From NCBI GenBank assembly GCA_046331175.1, contig JAXLRI010000018.1, positions 4,428 to 68,427 of the forward strand: 64,000 nucleotides of DNA. The letters are read 5' to 3'. A program made the position numbers and the translations under genes. This document shows positions 42,628 to 51,335 of the stretch, piece after piece (position 1 is the stretch's first letter; the number at the start of each line of letters is the position of its first letter). The stretch is from JAWKIW01 sp046331175 (GTDB lineage Bacteria; Actinomycetota; Acidimicrobiia; Acidimicrobiales; Acidimicrobilacustridaceae). The notes below the pieces were generated by a model. That model made no database searches, had not been told where the DNA came from, and worked only from the letters and a program-made list of their open reading frames with translations.

Positions 42628-44357
42628 GCCGCCTCCTCGGCGCTCATCTGGGACGCCACGATCTCGGCGTAGGTGGGGCAGGTGTCGAGCAGCTCGCGGT
42701 GGGTGCCGAGGCCGACCTCCTGGCCGTCCTCGAGGACCAGGATCTGGTCGGCGTGCATGATCGTCGAGACCCGCTGGGCCACGATCAGCACCGTGGCGTC
42801 GGCGGTGGTGGGCGCCAGCGCCGATCGCAGGCGAGCGTCGGTGGCGAGGTCGAGCGCCGAGAAGGAGTCGTCGAAGAGGAAGATCCCGGGCTTGCGCACG
42901 ATGGCCCGGGCGATGGCGAGCCGTTGTCGCTGACCGCCCGACACGTTGGTGCCGCCCTGGTTGATGCGCGAGTCGAGGCCGTCGGGCATGGCCCGCACGA
43001 AGTCCTCGGCCTGGGCGATGCGCAGCGCCTCCCACAGCTCGTCGTCGGTGGCCTCGGGATCGGCGTAGCGCAGGTTGGACGCCACCGTCCCCGTGAAGAG
43101 GAACGGCTTCTGGGGCACGAGGCCGATGCGGGCCCAGAGCACCTCGGGCTCGAGGTCGCGCACGTCGACGCCGTCGACCAGCACCGCGCCGGACGTGGCG
43201 TCGAACAGGCGGGGCACGAGGTTGAGCAACGTGGTCTTGCCCGAGCCGGTGCTGCCGATGATGGCGGTGGTCTCACCGGGCCGGGCCACCAGGGACACGT
43301 CCGTGAGCACCGGCACCTCGGCGCCCGGGTACCGGAAGCCGACCGAGTCGAAGGTGAGGATGTTGTGCCGCGGCAGCTCGAACACCGCGTCGTCGCGCAC
43401 CTTCACCACCGGCTCGGTGTCGAGCACCTCCTTGATGCGCACGGCGCAGACCGAGGCACGGGGCCACAAGATGGCGACGAACGTGGCCATCATCACCGAC
43501 ATCAGGATCTGCACGAGGTAGCTGAGGAAGGCGATGAGGGCGCCGATCTGCATCTCGCCCGAGGAGATGCGGTTGCCGCCGAGCCACAGCGCCGCCACCG
43601 AGGAGGCGTTGAGGATCAGCATCACCGACGGGAACATGAAGGCCATCAGGTAGCCGGTGCGGATCGACACGGCGGTGAGGTCCTCGTTGGCAGCGCCGAA
43701 CCGGGCCACCTCGTCGGGCTCGCGCACGAAGGCCCGCACGACGCGCATGCCGGTGATCTGCTCGCGCAGCACCTGGTTCACGCGGTCGATGCGCTCCTGC
43801 ATCTTCTCGAACATCGGGATCATGCGGATGATCACCGAGCCGACCGACAGCACGAGGGCCGGGACGCTCACCAGGAGCAGCAGCGAGAGGGAGCCGTCCT
43901 CGCGGACCGCCATGATGATGCCGCCGATCGCCATGATCGGCGCCGCCACGAGCATCGTGCACGACATCAGCACGAGCACCTGCACCTGGGTGACGTCGTT
44001 GGTGATGCGGGTGATGAGCGACGGCGCCCCGAAGTGGCCGGTCTCCTGGGCCGAGAAGCTGGTGACCTTGTGGAACAGGCCACCGCGCACGTCGCGGCCG
44101 AAGCCCATGGCGGTCTTGGCCCCGAAGTAGGTGGCGGCGATGGCGAACACGACCTGGACGAGGGTGACGCCGAGCATGATGGCGCCCATCTGCCAGATGT
44201 AGGTGGTGTTCCCGGTGGCGATGCCCTTGTCGATGATGTCGGCGTTGAGCGTCGGCAGCGTCAGGGTGGCCATGGTCTGCACGGCCTGGAGCACGACGAC
44301 GAGCAGGAGCAGCTTGCGGTAGTCGTGCAGGTAGGTCTTGAGCAGGCGGGTGAGCAT
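42624..44357 (-). CDS. ABC exporter half-transporter, subunit 1 with degenerate ATPase site
   Basis: A 577-residue half-transporter with six membrane helices (about 15-310) and one ATPase domain. Walker A is IIGSTGSGKTTLL, signature NVSGGQRQRL, and Walker B FLFDDSFSALD, in which Asp replaces the catalytic Glu. The H-loop position reads IVAQRVST with Gln for His. These are the marks of the non-hydrolysing half of a heterodimeric exporter, matching the canonical partner downstream. Start ATG MLTRLLKTYL; the 71 nt upstream contain a 7-bp tandem repeat and the end of the TetR gene. Confidence 0.92.
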   Translation of the reverse strand: MLTRLLKTYLHDYRKLLLLVVVLQAVQTMATLTLPTLNADIIDKGIATGNTTYIWQMGAIMLGVTLVQVVFAIAATYFGAKTAMGFGRDVRGGLFHKVTSFSAQETGHFGAPSLITRITNDVTQVQVLVLMSCTMLVAAPIMAIGGIIMAVREDGSLSLLLLVSVPALVLSVGSVIIRMIPMFEKMQERIDRVNQVLREQITGMRVVRAFVREPDEVARFGAANEDLTAVSIRTGYLMAFMFPSVMLILNASSVAALWLGGNRISSGEMQIGALIAFLSYLVQILMSVMMATFVAILWPRASVCAVRIKEVLDTEPVVKVRDDAVFELPRHNILTFDSVGFRYPGAEVPVLTDVSLVARPGETTAIIGSTGSGKTTLLNLVPRLFDATSGAVLVDGVDVRDLEPEVLWARIGLVPQKPFLFTGTVASNLRYADPEATDDELWEALRIAQAEDFVRAMPDGLDSRINQGGTNVSGGQRQRLAIARAIVRKPGIFLFDDSFSALDLATDARLRSALAPTTADATVLIVAQRVSTIMHADQILVLEDGQEVGLGTHRELLDTCPTYAEIVASQMSAEEAA

Positions 44358-44385
44358 CAGCGGTCCTGGGGTCGGGCGGGAGGTC

Positions 44386-44420
44386 GGGCTCGGGGCTCGG
44401 GGTTCGGGGTTCGGGGTTCG
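44386..44420. repeat. Five tandem copies of GGGYTCG
   Basis: Two GGGCTCG followed by three GGGTTCG heptamers without gaps, between the TetR stop and the first ABC gene start. Copy number could vary by slippage and would change the spacing between the two genes. On the transcript it reads as CGAACCC/CGAGCCC units. Confidence 0.85.
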
Positions 44421-44428
44421 GAGTTTGG

Positions 44429-45025
44429 TCAGGCGCGACGGCGGATGCCGTCGAGGAGGAGGGCGACGATCGCGTCGGCGGGCAGGGGGTCGCCGACGAC
44501 CAGCGCCGGGTGGCTGCAGGCGAAGGTCAGGCTGCGCAGGAGGATGGCGGCGTCGAGCGGGTCGCGGTCGAGGCGGTCGGCGTCGGGGGCGATGACGTCG
44601 GCGACAGCCTGCAGCTCGGGGGCGGTGCGGCTGCGGGCCGCGGCCCGGCGGTGCTCGGGCGGCACGGTCATCCCCACCGCCGTCATCACCTGCCAGATGC
44701 GGTCGACCCGGTCCTGCACGATGCCGACCACGGCGGCCAGGCGGTCCTCGAGGGGCAGGGACGGGTCGACGGCGCGCACGGCGGCCTCGGCCGGGGCCGG
44801 GTCGACGACCGACTCGACCACGGCGGCGAGCAGCGCCTCCTTGTCGGCGAAGGCCCGGAAGACGGTGCCCTCGGCGATGCCGGCGGCCTCGGCGATCTGG
44901 CGGGTGGTGACCGCCGAGCCGTGCTCGAGCAGCAGCGGCACGGCGGCGTCGATGATCGCCGCCCGCCGCTCCTCGGGCGGGAGGGCGGCGGCGCGGGTGC
45001 GCGGGGAGGTCGCCGTGGAAGCCAC
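44429..45025 (-). CDS. TetR family regulator of the ABC exporter operon
   Basis: A 198-residue TetR-type repressor. The HTH is TTRQIAEAAGIAEGTVFRAF (about residues 38-58), followed by a helical ligand domain. It is first in the operon with the two ABC genes and the caspase-like gene. An 18-bp perfect palindrome lies 14-31 nt upstream of its ATG, indicating autoregulation, which would also control the exporter. The effector is likely an exported compound, by analogy with other TetR/ABC pairs. Confidence 0.9.
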   Translation of the reverse strand: MASTATSPRTRAAALPPEERRAAIIDAAVPLLLEHGSAVTTRQIAEAAGIAEGTVFRAFADKEALLAAVVESVVDPAPAEAAVRAVDPSLPLEDRLAAVVGIVQDRVDRIWQVMTAVGMTVPPEHRRAAARSRTAPELQAVADVIAPDADRLDRDPLDAAILLRSLTFACSHPALVVGDPLPADAIVALLLDGIRRRA

Positions 45026-45038
45026 GTCGGCACGCTAC

Positions 45039-45056
45039 TGAGTGAGCGCTCACTCA
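45039..45056. promoter_or_regulatory. 18-bp perfect palindrome, TetR operator
   Basis: The sequence TGAGTGAGC-GCTCACTCA is perfectly self-complementary and lies just upstream of the TetR gene in the divergent gap with the GH5 gene. Palindromes built on TGAGTGA half-sites are typical of TetR operators. Confidence 0.8.
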
Positions 45057-45065
45057 TTCAACGTG

Positions 45066-45080
45066 GTTCGGCCACCGAAC
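45066..45080. promoter_or_regulatory. Inverted repeat GTTCGG-CCA-CCGAAC
   Basis: Perfect 6-bp arms with a 3-nt centre, 35-49 nt upstream of the GH5 ATG. It lies beside the TetR palindrome but closer to the GH5 promoter, so it may be a separate regulator site for the glycosidase. Confidence 0.45.
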
Positions 45081-45114
45081 GAGTGAACTCCGTCACCCTG
45101 AGTACGATCCTGCG

Positions 45115-46743
45115 ATGCGTGCACCAGCGGGACCGAGCCGCCCGACGAGCCGACCGACGCGTCGATCGATGATCCGACGCCGAGTGGTGGGCGTGGCGAT
45201 GGCCGCCGCCACCGTGGTCACGGTGGCGTCCACCGGGGTGGCGACCGCTCCCCCGGCCGGGGCCGCCGTGCCCGACGTGACGACCTGGACCACCCGCACC
45301 GGCACCGACGGTCGGGCCTACGTGGCCGACGACCAGGGCCGGGCCCGCCAGCTGCGCGGCTTCAACATGAAGACCACCACCCCGGCCGCCACCGCCACCG
45401 ACGAGCTGCTGGCGCTCGGCCAGGCCCGGGGCTTCGACCTGATGCGCCTGTCGGTCTACTGGTCGTCGTTCGAGCCGACCCAGGGCGCCTACGACGAGGC
45501 CTACCTCGACGAGGTCCAGACCGTCCTCGACCGGGCCGCCGCCCACGGGATCCTCGTCGTCATCGACTTCCACCAGGACGTCTACGGCCCCGCCTTCGGC
45601 GACCACGGCATCCCGCTGTGGGCGACCCGCACCGACGGCAAGCCGTTCACCCCCCAGCCCACCTGGTTCCTCAACTACCTGCAGCCCGCCGTGCAGGCGG
45701 CGTGGGAGCACCTCTACGAGGACGCCGACCTGCGCCAGGCCCAGATCGACGCCTGGAAGCACGTCGCCAGCCGGTTCCACACCCACCCGGCGCTGTTCGG
45801 CTACGACCTGCTCAACGAGCCGTTCGGCCTGATCCGCGACGGCGAGCAGATCTTCGACGCCTTCGCCCGCGTGCAGCGCGAGCAGATGACGCCGATGTTC
45901 CAGCGGCTGACCGACGGGCTGCGCACGGTCGACCCGAACCACTTCGTGCTGTTCGAGGCCCCCAACGTGGCGTCGCTCGGGCTGCCCATCAGCCTCGGCC
46001 ACGTCAACGGCGACAAGATCATCTTCTTCCCGCACTTCTACGACCCGTCGGTCGAGTCGGCCACGTACGTGCCCGGCGCCGATCCGCCGAAGCTCAACCC
46101 CGAGTTCTTCTCGGTGTACGAGCAGGCCACCATGCCCTACGTGCTGGCCAACGGGTACCCGACGTGGTTCGGCGAGTGGGGCGTCGCCCACCCCGACTGG
46201 CCCGGCATGGACGCCTTCGTCGCCAGCAGCCTCGCCCTGATGGACCGGGTGGGCTCGGGCTGGACGGTGTTCAACTGGTGCAAGGGCTCGGGCTACTGCC
46301 CGCTCGACGGCAGCGGGAGCGACCGGCCCAACATCGGCCAGATCGTGCGGCCGTGGGCCCGGGCCATCGCCGGGGCGCCCACGTCGTTCACCTTCGACCC
46401 CGCCTCCAAGCGGCTGATCGTCGTGTTCCGCGACGGCGGGGCCAAGGGCACCACCGACCTGTTCGTCCCCACCGGCTTCTACGCCGGCGGCCACCAGGTG
46501 ACCACCACCGACGTCGACGGCTCGTGGTCGTCCAGCTTCGACGCCGGCACCGGCGTGCTCTCGGTGCAGACCCCGGTCACCGGCGGCGACCACGCCATCT
46601 GCCTCGATCCGGTGGGCACCACGGCCCCGTGCGTCGTGCCCGTGGCCGTGCCGGTGACCACCACCACGGCGGCCCCCACCACCACGACGACGGCCGCCCC
46701 CGCCGTGGCCACCACCGCGGTGACGCCGGCGTTCACGGGCTGA
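45115..46743 (+). CDS. Secreted GH5 glycosidase, endoglycoceramidase-like, with AFTG tail
   Basis: A 542-residue exported glycoside hydrolase of family 5. After a long signal peptide (cleavage near AGAAVPD) the TIM barrel shows ARGFDLMRLSVYWSSFEPTQ, VVIDFHQDVYGPAFGDHGIP, the acid/base Glu in YDLLNEPFGL and the nucleophile Glu in WFGEWGVAHPD. The DFHQDVYG segment and a beta-sandwich C-terminal domain (about 425-505) are features of endoglycoceramidases rather than cellulases. A Thr/Ala/Pro linker precedes the terminal VTPAFTG. TACGAT lies 6 nt before the ATG (leaderless). Substrate is inferred, possibly glycolipids. Confidence 0.85.
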   Translation: MRAPAGPSRPTSRPTRRSMIRRRVVGVAMAAATVVTVASTGVATAPPAGAAVPDVTTWTTRTGTDGRAYVADDQGRARQLRGFNMKTTTPAATATDELLALGQARGFDLMRLSVYWSSFEPTQGAYDEAYLDEVQTVLDRAAAHGILVVIDFHQDVYGPAFGDHGIPLWATRTDGKPFTPQPTWFLNYLQPAVQAAWEHLYEDADLRQAQIDAWKHVASRFHTHPALFGYDLLNEPFGLIRDGEQIFDAFARVQREQMTPMFQRLTDGLRTVDPNHFVLFEAPNVASLGLPISLGHVNGDKIIFFPHFYDPSVESATYVPGADPPKLNPEFFSVYEQATMPYVLANGYPTWFGEWGVAHPDWPGMDAFVASSLALMDRVGSGWTVFNWCKGSGYCPLDGSGSDRPNIGQIVRPWARAIAGAPTSFTFDPASKRLIVVFRDGGAKGTTDLFVPTGFYAGGHQVTTTDVDGSWSSSFDAGTGVLSVQTPVTGGDHAICLDPVGTTAPCVVPVAVPVTTTTAAPTTTTTAAPAVATTAVTPAFTG

Positions 46744-46759
46744 TCACCCGCACCCGCGG

Positions 46760-47854
46760 TCAGCTCGACATCGGCCGCCCCGGGTTCACCGGGGTCCGCT
46801 CGAGGCCGGCGGGGCGACGCGGTCGGTAGGCCTGCACCACCGGCGCCAGCTCCGCGGGCGAGGCGCCGTGGAGGATGACGCCGTTGCATCCGAGGTCGAG
46901 CTGGCCCAGCACGGCGTCGACGCACTGGTCGGGCGTGCCGGTGGCCGCTGCCGCCAGCCACTCGGGCGGGATGACCTCGGCCAGGTGCTCGAGCTGTTCG
47001 GTCGTGCCGACCTGGTCGAGCGCCCCTGTGGCGCTGCTGAACACCGGATCGGCCCGGATGGCCGCCAGTGCCGCGGGATCCCAGCGGTTGGTCTCGACCA
47101 GCAGGTCGCCGTAGCCCTGCAGGTACGTGGCGAGCCGCCCGACGGTCTTCTTCAGGCGCAGCGCCTCGGGCAGGTGGTCGCCCACGGTGGCGAAGCACGA
47201 CCAGATGCGGATGGCGTCGGGATCGCGGCCGGCCTCCTCGGCCGCCCGGCGCACGATCTCGACGCAGCGGGCGGTGGTCTCGTCGGAGAAGTACGTGTGC
47301 AGGATCACGCCGTCGAAGACCCGCCCGGCCAGAGCCAGCGAGTTGGGGCCGAAGGCGCTCAGGAGGAGCGGGATGGGCTCGGTGCGCCCCCAGTCCATGT
47401 GCAGGATCGGGTACCGACCGGCCGGCCCGTCGTGGCCGAGCACCAGCTCCCCCGACCAGACCCGCCTGAGCAAGGTGGCGACGTCCTCGAGCTGGGCGGT
47501 GGTGATGTGGGGGATGCCGAAGGCGTCGAACAGCACGCCGACGCCCCGCCCCAGCCCGAGGGCGAACCGACCGCCGGTCAGGCGGTCCATCGTCGTGGCG
47601 AACGACGCCGTCACCATGAGGTGGCGGGTGTTGTGGTTCGTCACCCCGGTGGCGATGCCGAGGTCCGTCGAGCTGGCGGCGACCGCCCCCGACAGGGTGG
47701 CAGCCTCCTTCACGTTGAACCGCTCGGAGATGAAGCCCGTGCCCAGGCCGATCCGCTCGGCCTCGGCCACGTCGTCGAACAGCACCTGCGGGTCGTCGGG
47801 GGCACCCGCCAGCAGGTAGCAGGCCAGCTCGCCCAGCACGTCGTGGTCGCTCAT
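46760..47854 (-). CDS. LLM-class F420-dependent oxidoreductase
   Basis: A 364-residue luciferase-like monooxygenase-fold protein of the F420 group (TIGR03857/MSMEG_2249-like). Recognisable segments are LGTGFISERFNVKEAATLSG, ATGVTNHNTRHLMVTASFAT, RLTGGRFALGLGRGVGVLFD, HDGPAGRYPIL and LLSAFGPNSLALAGRVFDGV. F420 is therefore the expected cofactor and hydride carrier. ATG MSDHDVLGEL is the start. It diverges from the SnoaL-like gene. Substrate unknown. Confidence 0.88.
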   Translation of the reverse strand: MSDHDVLGELACYLLAGAPDDPQVLFDDVAEAERIGLGTGFISERFNVKEAATLSGAVAASSTDLGIATGVTNHNTRHLMVTASFATTMDRLTGGRFALGLGRGVGVLFDAFGIPHITTAQLEDVATLLRRVWSGELVLGHDGPAGRYPILHMDWGRTEPIPLLLSAFGPNSLALAGRVFDGVILHTYFSDETTARCVEIVRRAAEEAGRDPDAIRIWSCFATVGDHLPEALRLKKTVGRLATYLQGYGDLLVETNRWDPAALAAIRADPVFSSATGALDQVGTTEQLEHLAEVIPPEWLAAAATGTPDQCVDAVLGQLDLGCNGVILHGASPAELAPVVQAYRPRRPAGLERTPVNPGRPMSS

Positions 47855-47972
47855 GGCGACGAACGCTAGATCTCCCCCGCACGGGGGAGGTTCCGCCTCG
47901 CCCTCGACGTCGACGATGCGGCGGTCCCGTCCGCCCGGCCCCGCCGCCGGCGAACCATCGAGGAGCGATGCC

Positions 47973-48443
47973 ATGCCCACCCACCCCAACGCCGATGAGG
48001 CCCGACGGGTCTTCGAGGCGTTCTGGATCCACGGCGACGTGCAGCCCATGCTCGACGCCGCCACCGACGACTTCGTCTGGATCAACGACATCGGCGCCGG
48101 ACCGTGGCGCGAGCTGCACGGCAAGGACGAGGCGACGGCGATGCAGCTGTGGTGGTTCGACTGGTTCGAGGGCACGTTCCGCCACGAGCTGATCGACGTG
48201 TGCGCCAGCGACGACCGCGTCATCGAGGTGCTGCGCGAGGTGGGCGAGAAGGACGGTCACGTCTTCGACAACGTCGCCCTGTACGTCTACGAGGTCGGTC
48301 CCGACAGGCGGTTCACCTCGCTCCGCACCTTCGACCGGGATCGCGGCGCGATCGAGGCCTTCTGGTCCCACTTCCCCGAGGTGCTGGCCATCGACACCGC
48401 CGCCGTGCTCGCCGGCTCGACCGAGCCGGTGGCGCCCGGGTGA
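47973..48443 (+). CDS. SnoaL/NTF2-like protein
   Basis: A 156-residue NTF2-fold protein. The opening ADEARRVFEAFWIHGDVQPM and DDFVWINDIGAGPWREL are typical of the SnoaL-like cone barrel, followed by the FVAL/YVYEV-type strands. Members act as small hydrolases, isomerases or binding proteins. ATG with a GAGGAGCG site. An in-frame GTG for the next gene overlaps its stop, although I favour a later start for that gene. Confidence 0.8.
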   Translation: MPTHPNADEARRVFEAFWIHGDVQPMLDAATDDFVWINDIGAGPWRELHGKDEATAMQLWWFDWFEGTFRHELIDVCASDDRVIEVLREVGEKDGHVFDNVALYVYEVGPDRRFTSLRTFDRDRGAIEAFWSHFPEVLAIDTAAVLAGSTEPVAPG

Positions 48444-48481
48444 CGCTTCGGCCGTCGGTGCACCACCGGTACCCTGCGGCG

Positions 48482-51292
48482 GTGGACGGGGTCGAGGCGG
48501 GCCGGGGGACTCCGGGTGGGACGTCGGGACGGCCGACGGGACCGCCCCTGGCCCTCACCCGCTTCGTCGGTCGCGCCGACGAGCTGGCGCGGCTGGCCGC
48601 CGTCGTCACCGACCACCGCCTCGTGACCCTGGTGGGGCCCGGCGGCTGCGGCAAGACCCGGCTGGTCCTGGAGCACCTCCTGCGATCGGGGGACCACGAC
48701 GCGCTCGTCGTCGACCTCGGTCCCCTGGCCGACCCGGCCGGCCTGGTCCCACTGCTGCTCGAGGCCGCCGGCGCCCCGGCCCAGGCCCCCGGTGATCCGT
48801 CGGACCAGCTCGTCGCTCGACTCGACCGGCGCCGGACCCTCGTGCTCGACACCTGCGAGCACGTGCTCGACGCCGCCACCGAGGTCACCGCCCACCTCCT
48901 CGGGCGGCTGCCGGGGCTGCACGTGCTGGCCACCAGCCGCGAGCCGCTCGGGCTCGCCGGCGAGGCCGTCTTCCGGGTGCCGTCCCTGGCGGTGCCCGCC
49001 GGCGACGACCTCGACGGGGCCGCCGACGCCGACGCGGTGGCCCTGTTCGTCGACCGCGCCCGCCTGGTGCGACCCGACTTCAGCGCCACGACCGATCTGC
49101 CGGCCGTCGTGGAGGTCTGCCGACGGCTCGACGGCCTGCCGTTGGCCCTCGAGCTGGCCGCCGCCCGGCTCGACCTCCTCGGCCCCCGCCAGCTCGTCGA
49201 CAGCCTCGACGACCGGTTCCGCGTCCTGACCGGGGGCAGCCAGGTCGTGCTCCCCCGCAGTCGCACGCTCGCAGCATCGATGGCCTGGTCCTACGACCTG
49301 CTCGACGACGACGAGCGACGGGCGCTCGTGGCGCTGTCGACCTTCCGGGGCACGTTCCCGCTGACCGCCGCCGTCGCCGTCGCCGGGGCCGCCGTCGACG
49401 AGCCGTCCGCGGCCGTCGTCGTGGCGCGCCTGGTGCGCAAGTCGCTGGTCCAGGCCGAGCCGACCGACCCGGAGACGATGCTGCACCTGCTCGACACCGT
49501 CGCCGCCTTCGCCGCCGAGGTCGGCGCCGATCGAGGGCCCGACGTCGTGGCCCGCGCCCGCGATCGCCACCTGCGCTGGTACGCCTCGGAGGCGGTCCGC
49601 CTGGCCGACGACGCCGACCGTGGCCGCCCCGATGCGCCGCTCGATCGCCTGCGGCGGCTGCACCCCGACCTCCTGGGAGCGCTCGAGCACGCCCTTGGCG
49701 AGGCCGGCGACGACCCGACGGCCGCCACCGCCATGTGGCAGATCGCCGGCGCCCTCACCTTCCTGTGGACCTCGACAGGTCGCTTCGCCGAGGCCCGGTC
49801 CTGGTTCGAGCGGGTGGCCGCCCACCCCATCGACGACGAGTCCGAGATGGTGCCCGCGTGGTGGGGAGCCGCCCACGTGGCCCTGTACGGCAGCGACCTC
49901 GAGCTGGCGGCGCGCGCCGGCGCCGAGGCCGAGGCCCTGGCCCGGCGGGTCGGCGACGACCGCCACCTGGGCCGGGCCCTCGACACCCTTGCCACCCTGG
50001 AGCTGTTCGCCGACGCCGACCGCGCCGCCGTCCTCCACCAGGAGGCCATCGACCTCGCCACCTCCGCGGGCGACCGCTGGTGCCTGGCTGACGCGCTGCA
50101 GGCATCCGCCTACGGCGACCTGTTCACGCTGCGCCTCGACCGGGCGGCCGCCAAGCTCGATCGTGCCCGGCCGGCCGCCGTCGAGCTCGACCATCCGTTG
50201 CTGGTGGCGTGGGACCAGGCCGGCCGGGCGCTGCTCGCCGGCCTCCGCGGCGACGTCGCCGACACCGGTCCGCACCTGGCGGGGGCCCGGGCGGCGCTCG
50301 CTCGCCTCGGCGACCCCAACATCGCCCTCTACACCGAGCTGGCCGCCGCCGTCGGCGGAGCCCTGGCCGACGGCCCGGCACCGTGGGTGCCCCCGTTGAC
50401 CGCCGCCGTGGCCGAGGCCGAACAGGTCGGGGCCGGGGTGGGCCTCCCCCTGGCCGTCCCCCAGCTGGCCCAGCTGCTGCTGTCGGCCGGCGACGTGGCC
50501 GAGGCCGACGCGCTGCTGGCCCGCTGGCGAGACCTGCTCGCCGCCATCCTGCCCCGCTCGGCGTGGCGGCTCGACCTGCTCGACGCCCACGCCGCCACCG
50601 TCCGCCAGGACCGTGGCGCGGCCGAAGCCGCCCTGCACCGCGCCTCCACGGCGGCCGGCGAGCACACCACCCCGGCCCAGCAGGCGATGGTGCAGCTCAC
50701 CACGGGCGTGGTCCGGGTGGCCGTCGGTGACCCGGCGACGGCCGAGCCGCACCTGGTCGACGCCGTCGGTGCGCTGCACGACGCCGGTCTCGTCCCGGCC
50801 CTGGTCGATGCCCTCGACGCCCTGGCGACCATCCGCGAGCAGCAGGCGGCCACGGTGGACGCGGCTCGGCTCGCAGGAGCGGCCCACGAGCTGCGCCGCT
50901 CGCGCGGCATCGTCCACACCGAGCTCGGTGCGCTCCTCGCCCCTCGGCTGCCCTCTGCCGGCGACGGTCGGTCACCGGCCGAGGTCGACGCCTTCGCCGC
51001 CGGGGTGGCGGCACCCGACGACGTCGTGGCCAGCATCGGACGCGGCCGGGGGACCCGACGCCGACCGGCGATCGGTTGGGGCTCCCTCACGCCCACGGAG
51101 GCTCGTGTGGTCGACCTCGCCGCCGAGGGCTGCACGAACGCCCAGATCGCCGAACGGCTCTTCGTCGGCACCGAGACGGTCAAGACGCACCTCTCGAGCG
51201 CCTACGACAAGCTCGGGGTCCGCAACCGGGCCGCGCTCGCCGCGGCGCGGCACCGCCTCGCCGATCCACCCTCCCACCCGGCACCTGGCTAG
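48482..51292 (+). CDS. NB-ARC/AAA-type LuxR-family transcriptional regulator
   Basis: A 936-residue signal-transduction ATPase. The nucleotide domain has Walker A TLVGPGGCGKTRLVLE (about residue 55), Walker B RTLVLDTCEHVLDAAT, sensor VLATSREPLGLAGEAVFRV and GLPLALELAAARL. A long helical TPR-like region (about 360-830) follows. The LuxR HTH at the C terminus reads LTPTEARVVDLAAEGCTNAQ then VGTETVKTHLSSAYDKLGVR. I prefer GTG at 48482 because TACCCT lies 6 nt upstream; GTG 48440 overlapping the previous stop is the alternative. Ligand and targets unknown. Confidence 0.88.
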   Translation: MDGVEAGRGTPGGTSGRPTGPPLALTRFVGRADELARLAAVVTDHRLVTLVGPGGCGKTRLVLEHLLRSGDHDALVVDLGPLADPAGLVPLLLEAAGAPAQAPGDPSDQLVARLDRRRTLVLDTCEHVLDAATEVTAHLLGRLPGLHVLATSREPLGLAGEAVFRVPSLAVPAGDDLDGAADADAVALFVDRARLVRPDFSATTDLPAVVEVCRRLDGLPLALELAAARLDLLGPRQLVDSLDDRFRVLTGGSQVVLPRSRTLAASMAWSYDLLDDDERRALVALSTFRGTFPLTAAVAVAGAAVDEPSAAVVVARLVRKSLVQAEPTDPETMLHLLDTVAAFAAEVGADRGPDVVARARDRHLRWYASEAVRLADDADRGRPDAPLDRLRRLHPDLLGALEHALGEAGDDPTAATAMWQIAGALTFLWTSTGRFAEARSWFERVAAHPIDDESEMVPAWWGAAHVALYGSDLELAARAGAEAEALARRVGDDRHLGRALDTLATLELFADADRAAVLHQEAIDLATSAGDRWCLADALQASAYGDLFTLRLDRAAAKLDRARPAAVELDHPLLVAWDQAGRALLAGLRGDVADTGPHLAGARAALARLGDPNIALYTELAAAVGGALADGPAPWVPPLTAAVAEAEQVGAGVGLPLAVPQLAQLLLSAGDVAEADALLARWRDLLAAILPRSAWRLDLLDAHAATVRQDRGAAEAALHRASTAAGEHTTPAQQAMVQLTTGVVRVAVGDPATAEPHLVDAVGALHDAGLVPALVDALDALATIREQQAATVDAARLAGAAHELRRSRGIVHTELGALLAPRLPSAGDGRSPAEVDAFAAGVAAPDDVVASIGRGRGTRRRPAIGWGSLTPTEARVVDLAAEGCTNAQIAERLFVGTETVKTHLSSAYDKLGVRNRAALAAARHRLADPPSHPAPG

Positions 51293-51335
51293 GTTGCCAG
51301 CGCACCGTTCGGGGCACCGAGCCAGGAGGAGCGCC

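Noticed and set aside
46868..47869. 333-codon plus-strand frame over the F420 oxidoreductase
   Set aside because: Composition is biased with no family motif; the opposite strand encodes a clear LLM-fold protein.
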